Positions 39,560 to 50,723 of a stretch of DNA of 64,000 nucleotides are shown one piece after another. A program made the position numbers and the translations under genes. Under the pieces are notes generated by a model, which saw only the letters and a list, made by a program, of their open reading frames with translations, ran no database searches and had not been told where the DNA came from. The first letter of the stretch is position 1. Each line of letters starts with the position of its first letter. The DNA comes from Mansonella perstans (taxonomy: Eukaryota; Nematoda; Chromadorea; Rhabditida; Onchocercidae), in the NCBI GenBank assembly GCA_037074765.1, contig JBAMDO010000576.1, positions 124,001-188,000 of the forward strand, written 5' to 3'.

Positions 39560-40811
39560 CTGACTGATCACCTATGTTTTATCATAGACCACATGTTCCA
39601 CCTGTGATTTCCATTACCAATTTGATTTTTAAAGCTCTAACAAAATAAATATAGTGAAAATATACAAACAGTTCAGTAGAGAAAAATATTGTGCATGCAG
39701 ATTTCCACATTCGACCTTCACTTATTATTATCAGTAATAAGCTTCCACTCAAGGCCAAACAAAATGTGTGAAATGTTTGAGAAAACCGCTCAACAAATCT
39801 TTGTACACTAAAACTGTGATTAGGCCGAACTTGATTTTTTGTAACATTGATGATAAGATTTTAGATCAGAAATAAAATATGGATATCATTGTTCAGAAAA
39901 ATGTTCGACATCAGAGGTCCACTTTGCTTAGCGATTATGGGTATCATCCAATCTTATACCAAAATTTCTCGAGAGCTTTTTTACATTTTCCCATAATATA
40001 TGAATTAAATTCCCTATTGTATTTATGCTATGTCATCAGGTTTCACATACTGCAAATCATTGTCATTCATAAAAGCAATTTTACGTCTTTATAAATCCCT
40101 AATTACTTAGACATCAGTTCTTCACAACTACAGAAAATATACAAAGACCTCTAAATTTGTATGTTTTTCATCTAATAACAACAACAAAACGATATCCAAT
40201 TTAAAGAAAATTATGCATAAATTTTATTCTGATATATCATGGTATATACCACATTCTGCTTACTATAATTGAGAAGAACCTTCATCGTTTGATGCTGATG
40301 AGATTGCATCACTATCAGACATTTAACAATTGTCATTCTTGATTTATTTGGCTCAACAAAAGTGAAAATCCGAAACTTGAAAAAATTATTTGAAGTGCGA
40401 TACAATGCAATTGATATATATATATACATGCGAATAGCAACATACTTTATTAAACAATAGTGTTATCCAACACAAATCACGAAACTGTCGATTCAACTCA
40501 AAATCAACCAATTTGATTTACATTAGATATTAAAAACAAATGACTAATCCAACTATAAAAGTCATATGTTTCTATCAAAAAGCTGAAAGAATGACAATAT
40601 TCTGAATATCTGCACTTCAGAAAAAAATTTTGTATTATTTGAGGGTTGGTTCCATGCATCATTTCATGATCATTACAAATAAGTTCGAAAACCTTTACAG
40701 CGCAGTACTATTCCTAATTAGATTGTTCATATATCATTATTATTCCTTGGATCTATCACTTATCACTTCCCCAAAGTTTTTTGTATTTCCACATTAAATA
40801 AATGCTAATCA
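39560..40811. other. Intergenic, no gene seen
   Basis: AT-rich spacer downstream of the OST-alpha-like gene. A short TA microsatellite (ATATATATATATAC) lies near 40415-40428. Confidence 0.5.
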
Positions 40812-43462
40812 TTAAGATAATACAATAATGTCTGTTCCATGATTATTCAAAAGACTTTCCTCAATTAATCTGGATTGGATATTGTTCCTTTCTTTAGAAC
40901 CGTACAAATCGAATAGAGCACTTCGCGAAGGCGCAATCATAAAAGATATAAACAACGATAATAATAACATTTCCAGGATAATTACAAAATTACATATAAC
41001 TGAAATTCGAAGCATTGAAAACAGAATGTTATCCTTTTTTCCCTTCATGTAAGTTAAAATTGTAAAAATTTAAATTTTAGATGGATAGCAACATATATGA
41101 CTACTGATGTGAAGTTTATTGGTGAGAGAGAAATTTGACGAATTCTTTTTCCTTCTTTCGTTTCATTTTTATAAGTAAAAAATAAATGTTTGCTCGTCTA
41201 CTTGAATGTTTTAGTCTGATAGTGCTTAAAAAATTTTCAATAGCTAGAAAAAATTTTAAATTGCTTGAATATGAAACCAACACAGAATTAAATGTAAAAT
41301 GATAGAAATTTGAACTTACATCGAGCATTGTCATGCGCAGATAGTAGTGGGCCACATTTTAAAAGATTGAATCGTATCAAAATATTCTCAAATATAAGTG
41401 GCTGCTGAGCAGTGAAAAATAAAAGTGCAACATCAACAACTCGAAATATTGTCATAAACCCGTAATGACCAAGTTTATCCTCAAAATTAATTGATTTTTT
41501 TAAAAAAAAAAAATAAAATTATCTGTTAAACATTAATATGCAAAAATTAATATATTAAATGCTCACGGAAGTTAGACGAGCTAATGTATGCACACCAAAA
41601 ATTGCAAGTAGCAGGGAAATAACAGAAATCGTTTCACTTAAGTGCATGTATCTAAAAAAAGGTACTAAATAAGTTAAATAAATCGTCATATTTCGAAATA
41701 TAATTACTGATATGAATGAAATGATATTTCGATACTGGCTATATAAAAATAATATACGATTTTATAAATCATTTCAGATAAAATTGATTTGAACGATACT
41801 GTCAGTAGCGAGCTAATTTGCATGACAGTAATGAGTAAAAGTTAAGATTTAGCGACATCAGTTGCCGAATTATTTATTGCGTCTTATAAATAACAAAAAC
41901 AATTTGAGTACTCATTAGCAGTTTCACGCCATTCAGCGATTGCAATCACATTAAACGTAACGATCATTGCGCGAACCACTGGAGCCTGTAAAACTAACCA
42001 TTCCAACTGTCGTAAATTTCGCCTGTAATTAAAACTTTCCAGAAATTATACTGAAAACAACTTTCTCTCAAAGTCTCAAGAAAAATTCAGAAACTTACAC
42101 GGTGCTTTTTGCTTTCGGCAAAAATGAACAGCAACAACAAAATGGTGGACTCTGGAAATCAATTGGTTTCTTGTCCAATAAAAGTATTGCTGCAAATGCG
42201 TCACGACTACCGAACAAATGCCTTATCAGTGAAATAAGTATAAATAAGCATGTAAGGAAATAAAGAACGCCAAATGAGGACATCACCATTGAAGTGCGTG
42301 GTGATATCATACCGATATAACAGCTCATGGTTGATACCTTTAAATATCGAAGAACAAGTGTTATACAATATGAATCAATGTCATTTACTTATATCAAATG
42401 AATTCATATTTTGTAATGAAAATATCATCCACAAAAATTCGTCAAGTTATATTTAAAGAACGAACTACTAAAGCATTAAACGCAGGTAAAATATTTCAAA
42501 TTTTCTTGTCAAAAATGAGTTGGAACAAAAGGTGATAGAGTAAACCTCTTGACCATTCTTCTAAAAGAGTTGAAATTGCAGCATCATTAAGACCAAACTA
42601 AAGAGTTGGAATAAGTATTACACCAAACTTTTTATTACACCAAACTTTCAGTTGAAATTCAAAACCTTTATCACGAAAAGGTTTTGAATTTCAACTGAAA
42701 TAGAATCAAAAATTAAATTAAAACATTTACCGGAAATAATGATAGTAAGAAATAAAGTTTGTTTCGTCGTTTCTCTTCAGCAACATATACCCATACATGA
42801 AACCAATGAGCACCTGCCAAGAGCAGTACAATAAAAGTAAAAACTGTCGCAAACAATATCAGAATGAGTTGAGCGCCACTTATATCTGAACAAGAAAGAA
42901 CTATCTCTATGGAATAACAAATGCTGCATGCATTTCTCATCCCGACTAAAAACTTTTCTTAGGCGCACTACTACCTTTTTTCCACGCTAACATTCATTCG
43001 TCGTATTTTTTGTTTTCTGCTTATCCTGACCCCTGACATATCCTAATCATCCATCTCCTCCACGTTATTATATTTCATGTGAATGATAAGAGCTCATCAA
43101 ATGGAACTATCAGAAATACTGGCCAATACTTTCTGGAGCGGGTATCACGACACAATCTAAATGTGGTATTGAATATACAGCTAAAAGGGAAGCTTATCAT
43201 AACAACTTCTATCATCAAATTGTTACAATTAACTTACCTGCTAGAGCGAAAAGTAAATAGCCAGAAAATTCCATTATTTTCGAAAATAAACAAGAATTCA
43301 TTGCTTAACAAGAAGACAAACAATACGAAGTAGTAGACAAATCAACTTACTTTTAATAAATAAATACGCCGATGGTTGATCTAGTATCGATGTACAGTTC
43401 CGATCGATGTTAGACCAGTTCAATAGTTCCAGTATTTTTCTCGTTAGTTCACTGAATTTCAT
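40812..43462 (-). CDS. Organic solute transporter alpha-like protein (SLC51A/TMEM184 superfamily)
   Basis: Members are seven-helix plasma-membrane proteins; vertebrate OST-alpha, with a beta partner, moves bile acids and steroids. Seven exons (43462-43351, 42885-42731, 42337-42099, 42022-41912, 41651-41567, 41479-41320, 40999-40812) join in phase to 349 residues (human OST-alpha 340). The N-terminus is polar and extracellular with an NCT glycosylation site. Helix-rich segments follow, with GMISPRTSMVMSSFG aligning to the human LWIPRS region. The Cys cluster PPFCCCCSFLP is the family hallmark, followed by RQLEWLVLQAPVVRA, GHYGFMTIFRVVDVALLFF, AQQPLIF and a C-terminal helix LEMLLLSLFISFM. The substrate of the nematode protein is unknown, and no beta partner is visible nearby. 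Intron 2 contains a long perfect hairpin. Confidence 0.9.
42646..42700. repeat. Perfect 23-bp hairpin, 9-nt loop
   Basis: 42646-42668 and 42678-42700 are exact reverse complements (arm begins TTTCAGTTGAAATTCAAAAC) separated by TATCACGAA. It lies within intron 2 of the OST-alpha-like gene, 31 bp beyond the exon 2 donor in transcript order. It could form a stem in the pre-mRNA. Confidence 0.9.
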
Positions 43463-46165
43463 TTCACTGCCCCATTGATCCCCAAGAAGCGGCAATGGTT
43501 ATTTTGAATCTTTAATTTGAAACACTAAAAATACGTCAGAAGTATTAGTGATTAGGAAGAAATGCGGAATGTTGTCACGAAAATAAATGACAATCATCAC
43601 CTTTTTTCCAGGAAATTAGAAATCAAACAAACAAAAAAACAAAAGAATATATGAATAAAAAAAGGATTTACTGTTTAAACTATGATATGATTTGATCGTA
43701 CAAATGTCAGAAAAAGGAGAAATGATAAAATCGGAAATTTCACATTGCATCAGAAAAATATCAAATGTTGTAGTTATAGAATAAAAAGTTAAGGTAATAG
43801 GCTTTTATCTGAACGATATAAAGAATAATGCCTAAAGACTGAACATTTTAAGATTGTTACTAGGTAAAAGTATATAAAGATGAAAAGGTAAAAGAGTAGC
43901 AAACTATTCTGTTCATTAAAAAAGCATTTTAAGAAAAATGATAAAGAACGGAAAGCTTAATCTGAAGCATGTAAGGATGAGAAGGAATTCAATACAAAAA
44001 TGCAATGATGAAGAGGACAGTGAAGTTGGTGGATATAGTGGAGAATGTGATAAATGATAAGCAGTAATGATAAGCGGAAGTGAACGAGAGTAAGAGCAAT
44101 CAATTACAGGACGGGTTGGTGCTACGACAACGATAGCCTAGATTTCATATCATCATTCTGCATGGGAAGTGTCCTAGATGGGAACTAATACACCACTGTA
44201 GCAGTGATTGGAAGTAAACGGAGAAATCGAAAACTACCGATTTCCATTGAGAGCAGAAAAACGGAGTTAACAGAAGTTTTCTTGGTTAATACTAGAAATT
44301 TCTTAAGAAATAAGAAATCGATGGAATTAAGTTCAGAAGTAAACTGCATGCTGAAAGAATTATCGCACTTTTTGGCTTTTTATCCGAAACGACAAATTGG
44401 ATGTGGGAGAAAATGTTGCAATCTGTCGAAACTAACGAGCGTCAGAGAGAAAAATACGATTCGCATCCAAACAAACCAGCAAATAATTGACAGACGGATA
44501 CGAACGGAACACTTCATCTTTTCATCTCTCTTTCCTCATATTAGAATCTGAAATGAGATGATGTATCGATTCCACTCAAATTCACAACAAACTTCCCGTA
44601 GCAATTTCAAAAATCACTGATTTCCAATGAAAGCGCCTTCAATGTATACTATGTATCATTGTCTCATGCATATGCATGCATGTATTTATGCATTCGCGGT
44701 AGTACTCGTTTGCATGCACTGTTATTTCTTGATCCATTTTTCAGTGTTAGTAATTATTTCATGATTCATTTGAATGATGTGAAAAGAATCGGACTGAGTG
44801 AATTATTTCATGATTCATTTGAATACCTGTAGTTATGAATATAGCATATGAATCATATGATCCTCTTCTCCTTTCTCTCACTCCTTCTGTTCTGTTTCAA
44901 ACTTTGCTTCTGCATTTTAAATTCAAGTGAAATGTATAATTAGAGCACTGAACAACTTGGTAAAGCAAAAGGAATAAGTTGATATTTAAGGAATCTGAAA
45001 TACTCAAATTTCTCGGTAATTTTAATTACCAGTGATTGAAAAAGGATTCATTATTGGAAGTAGCAAAGATAATTAATGATTTCAGCGAATTAATGAGAAA
45101 TAGGTTTAGTATGGAATATATCGAATATAAAATTTGGATATCATCAATCTCTCACTAAGGCTACTTGCTGACAGTTATTGTGTTTATAAATCGGATTAAA
45201 TTTAAGTGAAACGCAAACAGAACTGAAGATCCCATGAAAGTAAGCATCAACGGGGATAAACTCTCGATGCAGGATCGGATCGGTTCACCAATTAAACCAT
45301 TATTAACTAAATGATAACAATACATCGTTACAATGTTTGGCTTTGAATATTATATTTGGTATGAAAAAGAAAAGCAAGAGACAAGAGATAAAATAATTGT
45401 GTGACCATTGAATACAAAAGAAATTTTGCTGAATTGGAGATCAGAACTAAAGCGAAATCAAATTGATGCTTTGATTGTGTTCGCCAGATGCTGTTCAGTT
45501 AAAAACAACTACAACATCAAATGCAGTGTTTCTGTATACTGCCAATGTTTAAGATTATAATTGAGGAATAAGTGTATTACAAAACAACTGGGAACATTGT
45601 AGTTTTATCGGAATAGAGAAAGCATGAGCAGTTGAAAGTTCACAAAAAAGAAGGAAAAGAGGTTTAAGATTGCACATTTAGAAAGAAAGTAATGAAAATG
45701 AATTTTTTAAAATTGCGCTTTTTTGCTTTTTTATTTGATAATATTTGTGATAGAAAAACCGATGCACAATAGACAGTAACAAGAGATTTTGTAATTTTTT
45801 TATTTGACCAATGATTGAATCTTTAAGTTCACTTCCAGAATAATTGGTAATATCAAAGAATTCTCGTAATTACTGGTCGAAAAAGTTCTGGATCATATGA
45901 AATTTTGATAAAAATCTCAAATGTAGAGTATTTGAAAATATCTGATAACATCAAAACTAATTTAAAAGTAATCCTTTTTTCGTAGAAACGAAAAATTATT
46001 GAGAATATCGAACTAATTAAATAGACATATATTCTGACATTCTTCATTTAAAAGAGGTGTTCAGATGAAAATTTGCCCAAATTTCATAAGAAAATTTTCA
46101 TCAATAAAAAAGCGGTAATAATATCAACAATTCTCGTCATGTACAATCTAAAGCCGTCAAAATAT
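43463..46165. other. Intergenic, no convincing gene
   Basis: A 115-codon plus-strand ORF (44204-44551) is basic and Arg/Lys-rich, but has no recognisable family and no splice-linked neighbours. A 22-bp direct repeat (TTATTTCATGATTCATTTGA plus two bases) occurs at about 44753 and 44804. Confidence 0.45.
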
Positions 46166-49100
46166 TTAAGTAATTTCGGCAAACCATTCTGATTTTGTAC
46201 GATCGCATTCGGTATCTTCCATTTTGATATGCATGTTCGGGTATAACAGGAAATAGAATAAGCAAAATGACACGAATGCTATCAAAAAGATCATCTGAAA
46301 ATCGTATATGTGTAACTAACAAGAAAGATTCCTTAGCAAACGAATGTTCTGCCGTAATATTAATAAGAAATAAAATCGGTAACGAAAGATTATGTCTCCT
46401 TTTGTTTAAAAATTAGCAGCGGCTTTCAACAAATTTCAGGAACTTTTCGGAACTTAAAATTAATTTCTGTTCAAAAAAGAAAAAGATAAAGAAAAAAGAT
46501 TAAAAACAAGAATTTGTTTGCTTAAATTTAGGACCATTTATGTTGCAAATTAAAAAAAATCCTGAAATTCGTTAAATTGTCGCTTTGTTTTAGTTAAAGA
46601 ATTCTAGAGTTATCCAAATATGATAAAGATAAACAGTGATGAAAAGAAAATTACTCTAAAATAAATAGACTATTGCAGTAAGAGAAATAGATGTGATCAC
46701 TGGAATAAGAGATGAAGCACAGAATGATAATTCAAACCTGAAATATCCAATGAAACATTTGTATCGATTTCTTCGTTAATCGACAATTATTTAATAAATG
46801 TTTTAAAGTAAAACATCGCAACACTCGTTGTTTTGCCAAATAATAGTTCAGTTCGCATGGATCATTCATTGAAATTGATGTGTGTGAATTAGATATACCG
46901 CATAATCTACAATCGAAGTACAAGATAATTCTAATATTCTATTTACATTAGATTGACATCAAATTGTTCCAAAGTTTGTATTTACTAATTCGTAATATTG
47001 TCACTACCTTTTTTGTAAAGGCGGTAAATCAAAATCGATACAAGTTGCCCGCGATGATGCCACAATACCAGACTCATTAAATGTATCATTTATGGCTTCT
47101 GCTAACATTGATGCAACCATGGAGGATCGCTTTCTGCATCTATTTTCAATCAATGTTTCTTTTTTGATTATTCGATTATTGGATAAGTTACATCTGGCAG
47201 AAGAAGCATAAGTTTTTTTTTTATAATGGAAATTGATGACAATTTTTGCAATTTAATCATTCTGATCATTTTATACACTTCAAAATGACACAAGAAATTT
47301 AATGCAGCAAAACTGAATATATTCAAAGAATCTGTAAATTTAATAGGATGACCTGTCTTTGTTAAGTCTTCGTCGCATAAATTTTACCAAAGCAATTTTG
47401 ATCAACGACAAAAACACAGCCATAAAGCAAACACCTGAAAGCGACTTGCTTCATTACAAAAATTTAATAATTCGAAAGTTGCTAATGAAACATTCAAACT
47501 AATATTGCGAAGTTGCTAAAATTTCAACGAAGAGATGGGAACAAACCAAGATAGATATCCATGGCTTTGATATAGCTTACACGAGGCATCATTTCATTGT
47601 ACGAAAATATCAAAAACGTTATTGCCAGTATGACTGAAACCATATCCTGAAATTTACTTCTACTTAATGTCAGTGCAAAACTTTCAAATTTAATACATTT
47701 TTCTTAATTCGTGTGAATTTCATTAAGAAACAGAAAATTTTTAATGTATTTAAGCTGTGGTTGTGGCAGACGATGCAAGATTCAGGAAAAAAAACCTGAA
47801 ACCCAGTTGAGCTTTCCATCCACAATGAGACCCATGAAGTGATAACGACTGCTGTGGACGGAACTACAAGTTGTATTAGGCAAAATCCCGATGAGCGATC
47901 AAATACAAAGCACACATAAAGTCTACTGTAATTTCCTAAAGTAATTCATTTCAGGGAGATAGATTTGTACATTGTGATTAACAAGAATATTTTCATTCCG
48001 AACATTTACAAGAACATTAACGGTTTAGCAATTTGAATGCATAATTCGAAATTCAAAGTTCATGAATTTAAAAACTTGCAAACTGAAACTTACTTTCAGG
48101 AACTTAGATACTTAAAATTTAAAGCAAACAATGATTAAACTAGCCTGTAGCATAATTTTCTATAACACTTGTCACATAAGCTTCTCTAATCTGGAAATCC
48201 GGCAGGCGTATTTTTTGCAGCAGAAGTGGTGCTTTAACGTCTCTGGACCAGGAATATCGTACACGGTCTGCTGTATAGCCGTCTGCAAAATAATTGAATT
48301 TCTGTTTAGTACTTCAATACAATCAGCAAATATCAAGCAGAATTATTAGTCATAAACCTCTACTCAGTTCAGTTTTTCTAAAATGTAAGATTAAAACTTT
48401 CACTAACAGCTTTCGATGCCAAGTTTGCATAATTGTGAGTCGAATGGAAAGAGTGTAAGGTCCATTGGACATTCGGCAATAATAGAAATACGTCTGCTAT
48501 ATAGAACTACGCCATCTTCACTCAACCTGAAGAAAATATTTGAGCAGAAAAGGAGTGGTTGCAAAGGAAATGATATTTGAGGAGGAAGATATATGAAAAA
48601 TGTAGCTAAATAGTAAAAAAATTTTAACCTTAGCAAAGAACGGTGCGAAATTGAGTGTTGTTGCGGATTCTTGGAAGCGACAGCATTTGGCATGAATGTG
48701 TCAGGATGCCATAAGAAGTTGATATAACTTTCATGTAGTGATATCTTTCGATCCTTGAAATGATCTTGATAACACAATCGCTTGTCCAACCATGATTCGC
48801 GATAAAACAATTCAAGAGCATAGTCCTTAATTAGCTTTTAGGTATGTTTGAAAAAGCACTTACGGCTGATTTTTTTTAGAACTTGATATAAAGTTTTTGA
48901 AAAAGTGATAATTGAAATCTCTACACAGTTAGAACAACAACGTTCCGCATCCAAATACCAAATAGAGGCTGGTGTTATCTTCGACTTTACTTGATAAAGA
49001 AGATTTTGAAGAAATTTAAAAAAATAAAAACGAAATACCCACCATAGTAATTTCAGAAACGGCTCGAATGTTGCTGACAACAATTGATACACTGATTGTG

Positions 49101-50723
49101 ACCGCTTCTGCAAACCTATTATGCCGTTAAAAAATTCTTCACAAAAAAGCTACATTAAGCTGTTCTATAAAGAGATTTAATAACGGGAACTTCAACTTCT
49201 AAATATAAATTGAACTACAAATATAAAACGAATTAAAAATAAATTGAACTGAAACAATGCAAGTCAATTTAATCAAACAGAAAAGCAAACCTCCGTCATT
49301 ATTTTCCGGTTCTTTTCGGTGATCATAATTAGTGTGAGCCAAAAAATGAAAGAAATCATTCGTCTTGCTGAAAATTTTCAAAAATTTTGGGAAAGCAGAA
49401 AATCTGAAAACACTTTTTATGGAAGAATCGAAATTTAGTAGCTTTGATTATAACATTCAGTTATAAGTTTTTTTTTCATTTATTTTCAGAAATCAAGAAC
49501 ACAAAAAGCAGTTGGGATTTAAAGAAAAAAATTGAATTTCCTTCATGAGAATAAGGAAGTTAGCGAGATCAACCTCATCATAGTTAAAGAAAACTTTAAC
49601 TGTCTCAATTATAGCTGCTCCGAGTAAGTCTCTTTGGACTTGCAATGGACGTCTTAATGGAAGATGAAAGTTATTCCAGAGGGTATCAGTTATCTCAACA
49701 ACTTTTTAAAAATATTATTTCAAAACAGTAACTAGATGGTCATGCATTCTATTGCAAAAGTCCTTCAACGCAAAAAGCGCTGCACGCGTGCTTGAGAGTA
49801 TATGATAGATAATGAAGTGACTGAATAAATCTTTTTATATCAAAAACTGGATGAAATAATATATAAAGTAGTTCAGGAAAACTGGAATTCAACAAATCAA
49901 TCAAATATGGTGAAGATGTTATAGAGTTGCAAATACATGGAAGTAAAGCAGTTATAAAGATTATCTTGGAGGAATTATCAAAAGTCTTTTTCATGGCTAA
50001 GCCTGGAGAATTCTCACTTAGTGCCTTTCTAAATGGCAAGTTTGATTTAACACAGATAGAAGGAATTGTCGACTTGATTGATGCCGAAACAAAAATGTAA
50101 GCTAAGCAAGCAATCAGGCAGATGTCAGGAGAATTAGAAAAGTTATATAATAGTTGGAGAAAGAAATTGATAGAAATGCAATCTAAAATCGAAGCATATA
50201 CAATAAAATGATACAATACGGTAAATTCATTTCATACTGATAGAATCAAAGAAATAATAAATTGGAAAAGAAAATCTCAGAAAAAAAAAAAAAAAAAAAC
50301 AGCTTGCAAGTTTACTTTCTGTCATTATTCTTTCGATAATATGTGGACCATTGCATAGTACAATCACTATTGGCCATAATGTCATATAATCCTTCTGACT
50401 TTTTGGCATTAGAAACATGAAAGCTTGCTGCTGCAATCTGAAAGAAATGAAAATTTTCTTCAGTGAATTTTGATTTGTTAAAAAAATGTTTTTAAATATT
50501 CTTGTTTGATCAATTAATTAACATTATCCGACATAAGATAATTGTGTTTTGATATTTTTATTTGCATGTTGTTTTGTTCCCTTACATAAATATTCACTTA
50601 GATCCAGGTAAACAGCAATGACAAAAGTGATTCATGAGAAATTAATAGTACCTGACTTGATCCGCTCACTAACAATGATATCCAGAAATGAATTATTGCT
50701 ATCATTACTACCAGTGAATGCAT
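46166..50723 (-). CDS. Cys-loop ligand-gated ion channel subunit
   Basis: This is a pentameric neurotransmitter-receptor subunit. Thirteen exons join in phase to 531 residues: 50723-50652 (signal peptide), 50437-50316, 49367-49291, 49107-49043, 48825-48629, 48526-48408, 48282-48145, 47935-47796, 47646-47547, 47434-47353, 47193-47008, 46906-46738, 46294-46166. The ligand-binding domain has [38 protein letters not shown] and the Cys-loop Cys197-13 residues-Cys211 ([15 protein letters not shown]). TM1 is about 280-302; TM2 about 311-335 ([18 protein letters not shown]), followed by [17 protein letters not shown]3 follows; TM4 is about 490-510. The ligand-binding domain resembles anion channels, but the PAR motif before TM2 is absent (STGFQ instead). 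The ligand is not assignable. Intron 7 appears to use a GC donor. Intron 2 houses a bacterial mnmE fragment on the other strand. Confidence 0.92.
49867..50213 (+). pseudogene. mnmE: Nuclear Wolbachia-type mnmE (trmE) fragment
   Basis: MnmE is a bacterial GTPase that, with MnmG, modifies wobble uridine of tRNA. The plus strand reads [52 protein letters not shown], then [15 protein letters not shown] and QSKIEAY. These match in order the end of the N-terminal folate-binding domain and the start of the helical domain of bacterial MnmE (roughly residues 80-200 of about 450). The frame is open from 49867 to a TAA at 50098-50100, which stands where the family has Gln after KM; it then continues in the same frame to a TGA at 50211-50213. 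No promoter, N-terminus or GTPase domain is present. Weaker upstream similarity may reach about 49750. It sits inside intron 2 of the Cys-loop receptor gene, antisense to it. An alphaproteobacterial endosymbiont origin is inferred from the sequence type and the host group. Confidence 0.88.
50281..50299. repeat. 19-nt A tract beside the receptor exon 2 donor
   Basis: A 19-nt A run on the plus strand (T run in the receptor pre-mRNA) lies 16 nt inside intron 2, between the exon 2 donor and the mnmE fragment. Homopolymers of this length are error-prone in assemblies. Confidence 0.9.

Noticed and set aside
44204..44551. 115-codon Arg/Lys-rich ORF on the plus strand
   Set aside because: No recognisable motif and no splice-linked neighbours; open frames of this size occur by chance in such a window.
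49749..50216. 155-codon minus-strand ORF
   Set aside because: It is the antisense shadow of the mnmE fragment; its sequence has no family resemblance and the plus strand explains the region.
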